Positions 9,560 to 17,639 of a stretch of DNA of 64,000 nt are shown in pieces. The notes under the pieces are model-generated. The model was not told the origin of the DNA. It made no database searches and was given only the letters and a program-made list of their open reading frames with translations. Source of the stretch: Bog-366 sp964501985 (GTDB lineage: Bacteria > Acidobacteriota > Terriglobia > UBA7540); the NCBI GenBank assembly GCA_964501985.1, contig CAZCVY010000007.1, positions 1 to 64,000 on the forward strand, in the 5' to 3' direction. Numbering within the stretch: the first letter of the stretch is position 1; each line of letters starts with the position of its first letter. Made by a program: the position numbers and the translations under genes.

Positions 9560-9788
9560 CGGCTCCGGCGCCCGCTCTGCGGAAAGGCTCCGATTTTCGC
9601 ACCGTTAGTTTTGGGTGTCGCGACCCCAAATTCGAACATGCTCGGTCTGCCCGGCTCCGCCGCCTGCTCTGCGGAAAGGCTCCGATTTTCGTACCTGTAG
9701 TTTTGGATGTTTGTAGGGACAGCGGATTCAAGCATGCTCGGTCTGGCCGGCTCCGCCGCCTGCTCTGCGGAAAGGCTCCGCCTTTCCG
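9560..9788 (+). repeat. Three tandem REP elements upstream of the RAYT gene
   Basis: Three copies of a roughly 40-base REP-like unit start at about 9560, 9653 and 9749, spaced 92 and 96 bases. Each reads GGCTCCG.CGCC.GCTCTGC then GGAAAGGCTCCG. The third copy (9749-9788) has the full hairpin, with 9-bp arms CGGAAAGGC and GCCTTTCCG around a 3-base loop. The first two end in GATTTTCG, so their hairpin is broken. Flanking bases (CATGCTCGGTCTG) are shared too, so the repeat is the REP plus its context. All three point toward the RAYT gene. Confidence 0.85.
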
Positions 9789-9841
9789 AGTGCGGCCAAG
9801 AAAGATTCCCTTTTTTTTGGAGGCTCCGCCTCCAACAGGTC

Positions 9842-10390
9842 ATGGTAACAATCTCCCGAGACAGTCCGTGCCTCTCCATCACTAGCGTGGCGCACGACCG
9901 CCCGCCGGTGTTCCGCACCGATGCCATGAAGCAGATCGTTTGCGCGGCCATAGACGAAGCGCGCCACTCGGGCGGCTTCGCGATCTTTGCTTACGTCATC
10001 ATGCCCGACCATCTGCACATTATCACCGACGGAGCGCTCAAGATCTCAGATACGCTTCGCTTTCTAAACGGAATTTCCAGTCATCGCGTGATTGGCTACC
10101 TGAACGAAAACGGCTACACCACATCCCTGGCGAAACTCCAGGACGCGCGGAAGGCGCGAGGCCATGCCCACTCGCTGTGGGACGGGCACTCAAACGCTCT
10201 GCCGGTATACGGCGAAACCTTCTTTATGCAGCGCGTGAATTACATTCACCAGAACCCGGTGCGAGCAGGGTTGGTCGAGCGCGCGGACGATTATCGATGG
10301 TCGAGCGTTCGGTGCTGGAATCGCTGGCCTCGCGAGGACGAACCCTTGCTCGTAGATCTAAAAAAGATTTCCTGGCGGAGACCTCGGTGA
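9842..10390 (+). CDS. REP-associated tyrosine transposase (RAYT, Y1/IS200-like)
   Basis: A 182-residue transposase of the TnpA-REP branch of the Y1 HUH superfamily. The HUH metal-binding motif is in PDHLHII (about residues 55-61), and the catalytic Tyr lies in the NYIHQNPVRAGLV block, followed by DYRWSS; all are hallmarks of RAYTs. These single-copy proteins nick and process REP hairpins and are usually domesticated rather than freely mobile. I chose the ATG at 9842; longer in-frame starts would run into the upstream REPs. The gene is flanked by REPs in one orientation upstream and the opposite orientation downstream. A small hairpin (10398-10416) follows the stop. Confidence 0.9.
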   Translation: MVTISRDSPCLSITSVAHDRPPVFRTDAMKQIVCAAIDEARHSGGFAIFAYVIMPDHLHIITDGALKISDTLRFLNGISSHRVIGYLNENGYTTSLAKLQDARKARGHAHSLWDGHSNALPVYGETFFMQRVNYIHQNPVRAGLVERADDYRWSSVRCWNRWPREDEPLLVDLKKISWRRPR

Positions 10391-10459
10391 GGGGGTCGGC
10401 GAGGCACAGCCTCGCCCTGAAAGGAAAAAGTAATAGAAAGATAAAAAGGGGACGGGCCT

Positions 10460-10499
10460 CGGAAAGGCGGAGCCTTTCCGCAGAGCAGGCGGCGGAGCC
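10460..10499 (-). repeat. REP element, inverted relative to upstream copies
   Basis: This is the exact reverse complement of the 40-base REP at 9749-9788, including the 9-bp hairpin. It lies 70 bases after the RAYT stop. The identity with the upstream copy shows the two flanks were made by the same process. Confidence 0.9.
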
Positions 10500-10625
10500 G
10501 AGGAACGGGACCGTTTGCGTGAGCCTAAGATTCTCCGACTCGAAATCCTCGGAATTGGGGCGAGTGAGCTAGGCACCTCGCCAAGAGAAGAAGAAATCAT
10601 TGAGTGAAGGGACGGGGGTCGCGAT

Positions 10626-10665
10626 CGGAAAGGCGGAGCGTTTCCGCAGAGCAGACGGCGGAGCC
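10626..10665 (-). repeat. REP element with two changes
   Basis: Same orientation as the copy at 10460 and very similar. The hairpin arm and the tail each differ by about one base. The sequence after both copies (CTCCGACTCGA followed by ATC) is also shared, so a unit of about 105 bases is duplicated with a period of 166 bases. Confidence 0.85.
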
Positions 10666-10927
10666 GGGGGTGGAACTATTGGCGGGAGAGGAAGATCCTC
10701 CGACTCGAGATCTCAGGATTTGGGCAAGTCGGCGAGGCGGAGCCGGGAAATAAAACCGGTTGCTATGAGTGGGCCGTATCCCCAAGGCTGGTAACCTAAG
10801 GGAAAACGGAACCTTCCCGCAAGGTAGGCTGCGGACGACGGAGAAACGGAACCTCACCGCGACGCAGGCGAAGGAGCCCGGGAATGGAACAGGGCACGTG
10901 GCGGAGCCAAGCGAGGCGGACGGAATA

Positions 10928-12142
10928 ATGAACATTGCCATTCTTGGGCTCACGGCGACGTCCTACGGCAGCCATACTTACCTGAAGAATCTTCTTCCCA
11001 ACTTGGCGCGACTGGACCGGTCCAACCGCTACGAGGTTTTTCTTCCCGAGGCGAACGTGCAAGATTTGGACGCGCGGCAGGCGAATTTCCACGTTCACCT
11101 GCATCGTTGGCCGCCCAAGTCCGGAACCCTGCGCGTGCTTTGGGAGCAACTTGTTCTCCCCTGGATTCTCCGAGCGCATAGGGTCGATGCCGTATACACG
11201 ACGCACAGCATGGCAATTTTGCTCTCCCCGCTTCCCAGCATCATCATCATGCAGAATGTCGAACCTTTTTTCGCCGGGCAATTTCCCAACCCTCCCCATC
11301 TGCGGGCGCGGCTTTGGCTGCTGCGGATGATGATGGAGTTTTCCCTCCACCGCAGCCCCAAGATCATCGCTATTTCCGATTGGGAGAAGGGGTTCCTGGT
11401 CGAGCGTTTTCACCTGCCCCCCGATCAGATCGTTGTCAGCTACCCCGGTGTGACGGAAGGATTCCGTCCGCCGACTCCGGGCTCGGAGGCATTGCTGCGC
11501 GAGCGTCTGGGGATCGAGCCGCCTTATCTTCTCTCGGTGACGCGCCTGGCGGGTTACGGCAATCTGCTGAATCTGGCCAAGGCGTACGTCTCTCTGGTGA
11601 AAGCGGGCAAGGTCACCATGCCGCTGGTGGTTCCGGGCGGCGTGTGGGACTCGCAGTACATTGGCAAGGTCAAGAAGCTTCTCGCCGCCGAAGGTTGCGT
11701 GGACCGGGTCAAGTTTCTTGGCTACGTGCCCCATCAGGACATGCCCTTGCTCTTCGGGCATGCCGCATGTTTTGTCTTCCCTTCCTTGCTGGAAGCGTGC
11801 GGCACGGTATTGATTGAGGCGCTTGCCTGTGGGACGCCGATTCTGTGCTGCCGGCGCCGACCCATGAGCGATATCTGCGGCGACGCGGCCGTGTTGTTTG
11901 ATGGCGAAGATCCTAACGACATTGCCGCGAAAATCTTCGACGTGCTGTCGAACCAGCCCCTCCGCGAAAAGCTCTCCCGTCGCGCGGTCGAGCGAGCCAC
12001 ACAGTTTTCCTGGCGGCAGGGCGCGGAAAAGATCTACCGGATTTTCGAGGAACTCGCCCCGCGACCCGTGAAACCAAAATCACGGAAAGGAGGACCTAAC
12101 CGCAGCCGTACAAGCTTGTCCAGATTACGATCCAGTCATTGA
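10928..12142 (+). CDS. GT4-family glycosyltransferase
   Basis: A 404-residue GT-B fold enzyme of family GT4. The N-terminal acceptor domain begins MNIAILGLTATSYGSHTYLKN. The C-terminal nucleotide-sugar domain has the E-x7-E motif in LEACGTVLIEALACGTPIL (about residues 295-305). It retains configuration while moving a sugar from an NDP-sugar to a lipid-linked acceptor on the inner face of the cytoplasmic membrane. The ATG at 10928 is chosen because everything upstream in frame is REP sequence. It begins a plus-strand group with another GT4 and a polyprenyl-phosphate sugar transferase, so it probably builds an exopolysaccharide or O-antigen repeat unit. Confidence 0.88.
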   Translation: MNIAILGLTATSYGSHTYLKNLLPNLARLDRSNRYEVFLPEANVQDLDARQANFHVHLHRWPPKSGTLRVLWEQLVLPWILRAHRVDAVYTTHSMAILLSPLPSIIIMQNVEPFFAGQFPNPPHLRARLWLLRMMMEFSLHRSPKIIAISDWEKGFLVERFHLPPDQIVVSYPGVTEGFRPPTPGSEALLRERLGIEPPYLLSVTRLAGYGNLLNLAKAYVSLVKAGKVTMPLVVPGGVWDSQYIGKVKKLLAAEGCVDRVKFLGYVPHQDMPLLFGHAACFVFPSLLEACGTVLIEALACGTPILCCRRRPMSDICGDAAVLFDGEDPNDIAAKIFDVLSNQPLREKLSRRAVERATQFSWRQGAEKIYRIFEELAPRPVKPKSRKGGPNRSRTSLSRLRSSH

Positions 12143-12152
12143 GGAACGCTTA

Positions 12153-12328
12153 GCGGCTTCGCCGCTCGCTTTGCGGGAAGGCTGGGCCTTCCCGTCGCTG
12201 GAGACCACCAACCAACCCCCTCCGCGCCGCTCGCCCCGATTCATCGGGGCGAGCGGCGCGGAGGAGGGAAAAGTAGGTGCGATGGGCCGGAAGGGCAAAG
12301 CCCTTCCGCACAGCAGGGGGCGAAGCCC
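12153..12328. repeat. Facing REP pair around a perfect 22-bp hairpin (BIME-like)
   Basis: A diverged REP in forward orientation (12153-12194, with GGGAAGGCTGGGCCTTCCCG forming its stem) faces a reverse-oriented one (12288-12328, GGAAGGGCAAAGCCCTTCC stem). Between them a perfect inverted repeat has 22-bp arms at 12219-12240 and 12243-12264 with only two unpaired bases. The arrangement resembles the bacterial interspersed mosaic elements built from REPs. It sits between two same-strand glycosyltransferase genes, where such hairpins often tune mRNA ends. Confidence 0.85.
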
Positions 12329-12404
12329 CATCGAGCCCGGTGATGGCCCTTTAATTCGGACAGCCTTGCAGCCGTAATCCACCCGGCTCGGCCCACAAGA
12401 ACCC

Positions 12405-13628
12405 TTGCGCCTGTTGATCCTCAGCATCCAGTACGCTCCCGAGTTCACGAGTAATGCCATCGTGATGACGGGCCTGGCGCAACAACTCGCCGCGCGCGGA
12501 CACCAGGTAACCGTGCTTGCGGGGACGCCCCACTATCAGCTTCCCCGCGTCCCTCCGGGCTACTGGTGGAAACCTTTCCGGCGCGAGATCCTCGCTAATG
12601 TAAAAGTGATTCGCTGTTGGGCGTTCCCGAAATCTACCGGAAAAGTTGCAAAGCTCGTGAACTATGTCAGCTTCACGCTGACCAGCTTGATCGCCGGATT
12701 ATTGACAGCGCGCCCTGAGATCGTCATGATCGTCTCGCCCCCGTTCTGGCTGGGGTACAATGCTCTTCTGCTCGGGACCTTCCGTCGCTGCCCCGTGATT
12801 TACAACGCCCAGGACCTGTTTCCGGAAGCTTACCTCGCCAGCCAGGAAGTCCGCGAGGGCGGGCTCGCGCGCGGCATGAGCCGCTTGATGAATCGGATCT
12901 ACCGCGCTTCGGACAGGATTACGGTCATCACCGATTCCTTCGCGGATGCGATTGCGTCGCGGGGGATTGCGGGGGAGAAAGTGGTGGTCATTCCGAATTT
13001 CGTCGATACTACGGCCGTTACACCATTGCCCCGCGACAATTCCTTCCGTCGCCGGCACGGGATCGAGAACGGGTTTGTGATCATGTATGCCGGCAACATC
13101 GGGTACACGCATGGGGCGGAGATGTTAGTGGAAGCTGCGGAGAAACTGGCGGGAATTCCCGGCCTTGTATTTCTGGTTATCGGCGGAGGATCGAAGCAAG
13201 CAGATCTGGAGCGGCTTGCCCGTGAACGCCGCCTCGCCAATATGAAATTTCTCCCGACGCAGCCCCCTGAAGTCCTTTCCGAAATGCTGGCCGCCGCCGA
13301 CGTCTTTGTTTTCACCTCGAAGCCGGGCGTGGGCAAGACATCCTTCCCCGGCCGCATTTATAATTTCCTTCTCGCCGCGCGGCCGGTCGTTGCGAGCGTT
13401 GACGAGGACTCTGACTTGGCGAGGGCCCTGCGCAATGGAGGCGCGGGGATCGTCACCCCGCCTGGAGACGTGGAAGAATTCTGCCGGGCTATTACAGAGC
13501 TCTATCAGGCCCCTGCCCGGCGTGAAAGCCTGGGGCGAAACGGAGCAGAATATATGGCTCGCCACTATTCCCCGCAGGCAGTGGTGGAGCAGTACGAAGC
13601 GCTAATGAAAGGATTGGCCGCCCGATAA
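12405..13628 (+). CDS. GT4-family glycosyltransferase, WbuB-like
   Basis: A 407-residue GT-B enzyme. The opening MRLLILSIQYAPEFTSNA, the YNAQDLFPE motif (about residues 133-141), VIPNFVD and TSFPGRIYNFLLAARPV (about 310-326) match the WbuB/Fuc4NAc-transferase-like branch of GT4 found in O-antigen and colanic-acid-type loci. The proposed start is a TTG at 12405, because the N-terminal strand of the Rossmann domain begins there and no ATG fits. There is no clear Shine-Dalgarno, so the start is tentative. It is followed after 19 bases by a sugar transferase, so the two are probably co-expressed. Sugar and linkage cannot be read. Confidence 0.86.
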   Translation: MRLLILSIQYAPEFTSNAIVMTGLAQQLAARGHQVTVLAGTPHYQLPRVPPGYWWKPFRREILANVKVIRCWAFPKSTGKVAKLVNYVSFTLTSLIAGLLTARPEIVMIVSPPFWLGYNALLLGTFRRCPVIYNAQDLFPEAYLASQEVREGGLARGMSRLMNRIYRASDRITVITDSFADAIASRGIAGEKVVVIPNFVDTTAVTPLPRDNSFRRRHGIENGFVIMYAGNIGYTHGAEMLVEAAEKLAGIPGLVFLVIGGGSKQADLERLARERRLANMKFLPTQPPEVLSEMLAAADVFVFTSKPGVGKTSFPGRIYNFLLAARPVVASVDEDSDLARALRNGGAGIVTPPGDVEEFCRAITELYQAPARRESLGRNGAEYMARHYSPQAVVEQYEALMKGLAAR

Positions 13629-13647
13629 GGGAGCGCCCTGAGCCCCG

Positions 13648-14994
13648 ATGAGAGCCTCGATGCGCGTCAAAATCAAACTCATCCTGCTGGTGGGCGACCT
13701 CATTGTGTTGATGCTGTGCCTGGCCGCGGGCACTTATATCCGCCTCAATGAAATTGAGTCTCTGGACGAGCGCTACAGCAACGCGGCGATCCTCTGCCTG
13801 ATGATTTACCCGCTCTGCCTCTACCTGAGCCGGTCCTACGAAGTGCAACCCGAAGCGAGTTCCGCCGAGAACCTGCGCCGGCCTTTTCTGGGCTTGCTCA
13901 TTGCCATCACCGCCTGCTCTTTCCTCTTTTACTTCGCTCCCGACGTTCGTTTTGGCCGCGGCATCTTCGCCATCGCCAACGTCCTCATGGTTTTCGCGCT
14001 CCTCGGGTGGCGCCTCGGGGTCTTCCTCCGCCTGCGCCGCCGAAGCCTAGCTATTCTCTTGATGGGGAATTCCGCCGCGGTGGAAACGGCCCAACAACTG
14101 ATCCGGGAATTTTCTCCCCTCTCCAAAACTCAGGTCTGGCAGCCCGAAGCGCAATCGGCGAGTGCACCAAATCACCTTGATCCGACTGGTGCGCACATCG
14201 GCGAAGACGAATTCGACCTCTTGATTTTGGCTGGGCATTCGGTGGACGTTTCCACGCTCCGCACGGCTGCCGCGCTTCGACTCAAGGGGGTCCTGGTTTG
14301 GAGCCTGCCGCGCCTGTTCTCCGAATTCGCCGAGCGGCTTCCCGCGCGCTACCTCGACGAACGCTGGGTTGCCACTGCCGAGGGTTTCCGTTCGCTCAAC
14401 GAAACGAGTTTCCAAGTCATTAAACGCCTGGCGGATCTCAGCCTGGCCTTTTGGGGATTGATCATGAGTTCCCCGCTTCTGACCCTGGCGGCAGTCCTGA
14501 TCAAGATTCAGGACGGAGGCTCCGTGTTTTACACCCAGGAGAGGGTGGGCAAAGGAGGGGAAACCTTTCGCGTCCACAAGCTGCGAACCATGGTGGGCAA
14601 GGCGGAGGATGGTACCGGCCCCGTATGGGCGTCACCCGACGATCCGCGCGTGACCCGCGTGGGACGCTGGCTGCGGAAACTGCGCATCGATGAGATTCCC
14701 CAGATGTGGAATGTACTCAAAGGAGAGATGAGCTTCGTAGGCCCACGTCCGGAGCGCCCGGTCTTCGTCGAAACCCTGCAAAGCAAGTTTGCCGTCTATT
14801 CCCTGCGCCACCTGGTGCGACCCGGGATCACCGGATGGGCGCAAGTGCGCTGCCCCTACGCCGCCAGCGAAGAGGATAATCTGCTCAAACTCGAGTACGA
14901 CCTTTACTACCTCCAGAATGCCTCGATGCTCTTCGATGTCCGCATCATGCTGAAGACCATATCCACGGTGGCTTCCGGGTGGGGGTCATGGTAG
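13648..14994 (+). CDS. Polyprenyl-phosphate sugar-phosphate transferase (WbaP/WcaJ type)
   Basis: A 448-residue initiating phosphoglycosyl transferase. The N-terminal half has about four hydrophobic segments (residues 8-28, 45-62, 80-95, 105-125) and a degenerate nucleotide-binding region. The C-terminal half starts with a membrane-dipping helix (about 265-290) and carries the catalytic core: FRVHKLRTM, then RIDEIPQMWNVLKGEMSFVGPRPE. The Asp-Glu pair in RIDE is the active site of this superfamily. It moves a hexose-1-phosphate from a UDP-sugar to undecaprenyl phosphate and so starts a repeat unit. A separate short enzyme of the same superfamily occurs at 39919-40566. Confidence 0.9.
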   Translation: MRASMRVKIKLILLVGDLIVLMLCLAAGTYIRLNEIESLDERYSNAAILCLMIYPLCLYLSRSYEVQPEASSAENLRRPFLGLLIAITACSFLFYFAPDVRFGRGIFAIANVLMVFALLGWRLGVFLRLRRRSLAILLMGNSAAVETAQQLIREFSPLSKTQVWQPEAQSASAPNHLDPTGAHIGEDEFDLLILAGHSVDVSTLRTAAALRLKGVLVWSLPRLFSEFAERLPARYLDERWVATAEGFRSLNETSFQVIKRLADLSLAFWGLIMSSPLLTLAAVLIKIQDGGSVFYTQERVGKGGETFRVHKLRTMVGKAEDGTGPVWASPDDPRVTRVGRWLRKLRIDEIPQMWNVLKGEMSFVGPRPERPVFVETLQSKFAVYSLRHLVRPGITGWAQVRCPYAASEEDNLLKLEYDLYYLQNASMLFDVRIMLKTISTVASGWGSW

Positions 14995-15287
14995 CGGTAT
15001 CAAAAGGAGTGACCCTACGAGAGGGGCGATGGGTGGGGAGCGCCGTCGGGCGGCCTCACACTGAGCCTCTTTGATTTTGGTAAAACTCATCTTCCGACTT
15101 GCGTAATGTCATCGTTTGAGCTTAAAATTGTTACAGATAGGGGTTGCAAAGTTGCCATCTCGCGGGGCGACAAAGAACTAAGGTTAGAGCTTGGCCGCCT
15201 AAATTCCCGGCGATGAGTGCGAACGGAATATCAGATTACAACCAAAGGCCTTCTGAGAGGCATAGCAACCACCTGGGAGGATTTCAG

Positions 15288-15599
15288 ATGAAAAGGATTT
15301 TGCTATTGGTCTTTGCGGTCTTGGTTTTTGGCAGTCTGTCGTTCGCGGGAAGCAAGACGCTTACCGGGGTGGTAAGTGACTCACATTGTGGGTTGAAACA
15401 CGCTGCCGCCGGAAGCGGAGGTTGCGTCGAGCATTGCGTTTCGGGTGGAGCCACCTATGTTCTGGTTTCGGATGGCAAAGTCTACCAGCTTTCCGCCCAG
15501 GATAAGTTCAAGGGGTTGGGCGGCAAAAACGTCACGGTAACGGGCGAAGTAGAAGGGGACAGCATCACCGTTGCCAGCGTCGCGGAGAAGACAAGTTAG
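15288..15599 (+). CDS. Small secreted Cys/His protein A (DUF5818-like)
   Basis: A 103-residue protein with a signal peptide (MKRILLLVFAVLVFGSLSFA). The mature part has the pattern DSHCGLKH, then nine residues on, CVEHC, followed by an OB-like beta region ending VTGEVEGDSITVASV. I believe this matches small acidobacterial proteins annotated DUF5818, but from memory. Three Cys and a His are shared with the paralogue at 15864, so a metal or disulfide role is possible; no function is known to me. The start has GGGAGG ten bases upstream. A strong intrinsic terminator follows directly. Confidence 0.8.
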   Translation: MKRILLLVFAVLVFGSLSFAGSKTLTGVVSDSHCGLKHAAAGSGGCVEHCVSGGATYVLVSDGKVYQLSAQDKFKGLGGKNVTVTGEVEGDSITVASVAEKTS

Positions 15600-15627
15600 G
15601 TTTAAGGCGCATCAAACTGTCAAGATT

Positions 15628-15665
15628 AAACGGCCACGCGCGCCTAGGTGGCCGTTTTCTTTTTT
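15628..15665 (+). terminator. Intrinsic terminator after secreted protein A
   Basis: A 10-bp perfect stem (15628-15637 with 15648-15657, AAACGGCCAC pairing with GTGGCCGTTT), a 10-base loop, and a T-rich run to 15665. It lies 28 bases past the stop at 15599 and should end that transcript. Confidence 0.9.
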
Positions 15666-15863
15666 ATGCCGCCCTTCGGAGAAGCATCGGAAACCGGTGG
15701 GCGATACGGAACAGTCGTTTGATATTTCGACAATCAAGTAACCGGCAAACCGACTTGAACATCTAAAAGATACGTGTGGGAACTCCGTCCCCCAAAGGCG
15801 AGCATCGTGGGACGATGTTGAGTCAGGATTGGAACAGCAAGACCAAACTTTGCGGAGGTTGGC

Positions 15864-16190
15864 ATGAAGAGGCTTACGGTTTTAGCGTTCGGACTGCTCC
15901 TGGCAGCGAGCATCGGCCTTGCTGCACCGGGCGCGGCGAAGACGTTTGTGGGAAGCATCGGCGATTCCATGTGCGGCGCCAAACACATGATGCCCGGTGA
16001 GAGCGACAAGGATTGCACGCTGGGATGCATCAAGGAAGGGGCCAAATACATCTTGATAGATCCTAGCGGCAAAATCTATCAGCTCAGCGACCAGAAAAAG
16101 CCCGAGCAGTTTGCGGGAGCCAAGGTGAAAGTCACGGGCACGCTGAGTGGCGACACCATCACCGTGGCGTCCATTGCCGCGGCCAACTAA
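15864..16190 (+). CDS. Small secreted Cys/His protein B (paralogue of A)
   Basis: A 108-residue paralogue of the protein at 15288. It has a signal peptide (MKRLTVLAFGLLLAASIGLA), then DSMCGAKHMM and CTLGC, and the same beta region ending SGDTITVASIAA. The D-S-x-C-G-x-K-H...C-x3-C pattern is conserved between the two while most other residues differ, which points to a ligand-binding or structural role for these residues. A terminator separates the two genes, so each probably has its own promoter. Function unknown; periplasmic or extracellular. Confidence 0.8.
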   Translation: MKRLTVLAFGLLLAASIGLAAPGAAKTFVGSIGDSMCGAKHMMPGESDKDCTLGCIKEGAKYILIDPSGKIYQLSDQKKPEQFAGAKVKVTGTLSGDTITVASIAAAN

Positions 16191-16664
16191 TCAGATGGGA
16201 TTGCCTGCATTGATAGCGCCGTTGGCACAGGGACACCGCCAGGCAGGGCGATGTGCGGGCAAGAAACTGAAATGTCCGCTATAATCGTCCAGATGAGTCG
16301 ATCTGGGAGGATCTGAAAGAATATGGATACGGAACCGAGCACGTCCACGGGAAACGAGTGGAAAGTCCGCCGCGTAGGAACGGCGACCTTTTCAATTTCC
16401 AAACCGAAGAGAAAGCCCAACAAGATGCGGCAGATGCGCCTGAAGAATCGGCGACGAGCGCGATAGCTGAGTTTTGGCGACGAGAACTTGGTCCACGTAC
16501 GAAGGCCTCGGATGAACCGAGGAGGGCTGGCACTATTTTTGTAATCCGCGAAGAGTGTGCTCGCCGCTCCCTCCGCGCCGCCGGCGTTGCGCGCGGCGCA
16601 GGGGCTGGCACGAGGCACTTTTCGAATCCGCAATTTAAATTGAAGACCCTCTGCGGGCTTTCCG
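16191..16664. other. Intergenic region upstream of the DedA-rhodanese gene
   Basis: About 470 bases. The open frames on both strands are Arg-rich or Ser-rich with no recognisable family and look spurious. The promoter for the downstream gene is presumably here. I see no clear operator, riboswitch or terminator. Confidence 0.45.
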
Positions 16665-17639
16665 ATGGTCCATATCCTCCACCAATACGGATTATCCTTT
16701 ATCTTCCTGGCGGTCTTTGCTGAAAGCCTTGGCCTTCCCGTCCCCAGCTTCCCGCTTATTCTCGTTGCCACCGCGCTGGCAGCGCCGCTCCACCTACGCC
16801 TACCATTGGTGTTCCTTGTGTGTTTGGTTGCGGGGCTGGGAGGAGACGGAATCTGGTACTGGCTAGGCCGGTCGCGGGGGCGGCCCATCCTCCGACGGCT
16901 GTGTTCCCTTTCGCTATCGCCGGATTCCTGCGTCAACCGCACAGAGAGCCTCTTCCAGCGCTATGGAGTAAAGTCGCTCTTTGTCGCTAAGTTTATTCCT
17001 GGATTAAACACCGTTGCCCCGCCGCTAGCGGGAATGCTGAAGGTGTCGCCCCTGCGCTTTGCCGCCGCGGACGTTGGCGGAATCACGCTGTGGGCCGGAT
17101 CGGCGATGGTCGTGGGCTGGTCATTCCGCACCCAGGTGGAGTGGACCATGGAGTGGCTTGCGGCCTTCGGACAGACGGGGGCGATCATCCTGGGGGTAGT
17201 CCTGGCAGGTTGGATTCTGCTCAAATGGGTGCAGCGATGGCAATTCTACCGCCTGCTCGAGCACTCGCGAATTACCCCGCAGGAACTGAAAGAGCGGCTC
17301 GATCGGGGCGAGGACATCGTTATTGTCGACTTGCGCTCCGACCTCAGCTACCATGCAGAAGGGGTGAAGGTGGCCAGCGCCATCTGGATTTCGCCCGATG
17401 ACTTCGAGAAACGTTTCCACGAGATCCCGCGCGGGCGTCCGGTGGTGATGTACTGCACTTGACCAAACGAAGCGACCAGCGCCAGGATGGCGCGGTTACT
17501 GATTGAAAAGGGATACAGTGAAGTTTGGCCGCTAACCGGGGGTCTTGACCGCTGGGTGGAACTCGGTTACCCCACCGATGCCGTGGTTCCTGTCGCGCCC
17601 AGACTCACGTCGATTGCGCCAGAACGATTGCCGGCGTAG
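16665..17639 (+). CDS. DedA-family membrane protein fused to a rhodanese domain; in-frame TGA, candidate selenoprotein
   Basis: Residues 1-200 are a DedA/SNARE-associated membrane domain (ESLGLPVPSFP, GDGIWYWLGRSRG, FVAKFIPGLNT). Residues about 205-315 form a rhodanese domain: VIVDLRSDLSYHAEGV, then PVVMYCT, a TGA at 17460-17462 (codon 266), then PNEATSARMARLL and PLTGGLDRWVELGYP, stopping at the TAG at 17637. The frame, codon use and domain pattern continue across the TGA. Related fusions that I recall read YC-x-CPNEAxSA, placing cysteine where the TGA is. A SECIS-like hairpin lies 11 bases downstream. If read as selenocysteine the protein has 324 residues; if not, it stops at 265 without its active loop. 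A TGC-to-TGA mutation or sequence error is the alternative. Confidence 0.8.
17474..17497 (+). promoter_or_regulatory. Candidate bacterial SECIS element
   Basis: A hairpin inside the coding sequence just after the TGA. The upper stem is GCGCC/GGCGC (17479-17483 with 17489-17493) and the loop is AGGAT (17484-17488), with G at loop positions 2 and 3. Below it, with one bulged A (17478), C17477-G17494, C17476-G17495, A17475-T17496 and G17474-T17497 extend the stem to nine pairs. The stem starts 11 bases after the TGA and the loop 21 bases after it, within the spacing known for SelB-dependent bacterial SECIS hairpins. Folding is by eye. Confidence 0.55.

Larger units (their letters stand above)
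10391..10927. repeat. REP-rich intergenic block, including degenerate copies
   Basis: The stretch between the RAYT and the first GT4 gene is mostly REP-derived. Besides the two good copies, there is a small hairpin at 10398-10416 (8-bp arms), a partial GGCGAGGCGGAGCC at about 10732-10745, and two decayed REP-like units at about 10807-10834 and 10855-10890. I see no gene. Frames that read through these repeats give low-complexity peptides. Confidence 0.7.

Noticed and set aside
9707..9841. Longer RAYT reading frame starting inside the REPs
   Set aside because: The extra residues only translate REP sequence; the Y1 domain begins after 9842.
16187..16942. Long minus-strand open frame antisense to the start of the DedA-rhodanese gene
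   Set aside because: The peptide is Arg/Ser-rich with no family resemblance and overlaps a clear DedA domain on the plus strand.
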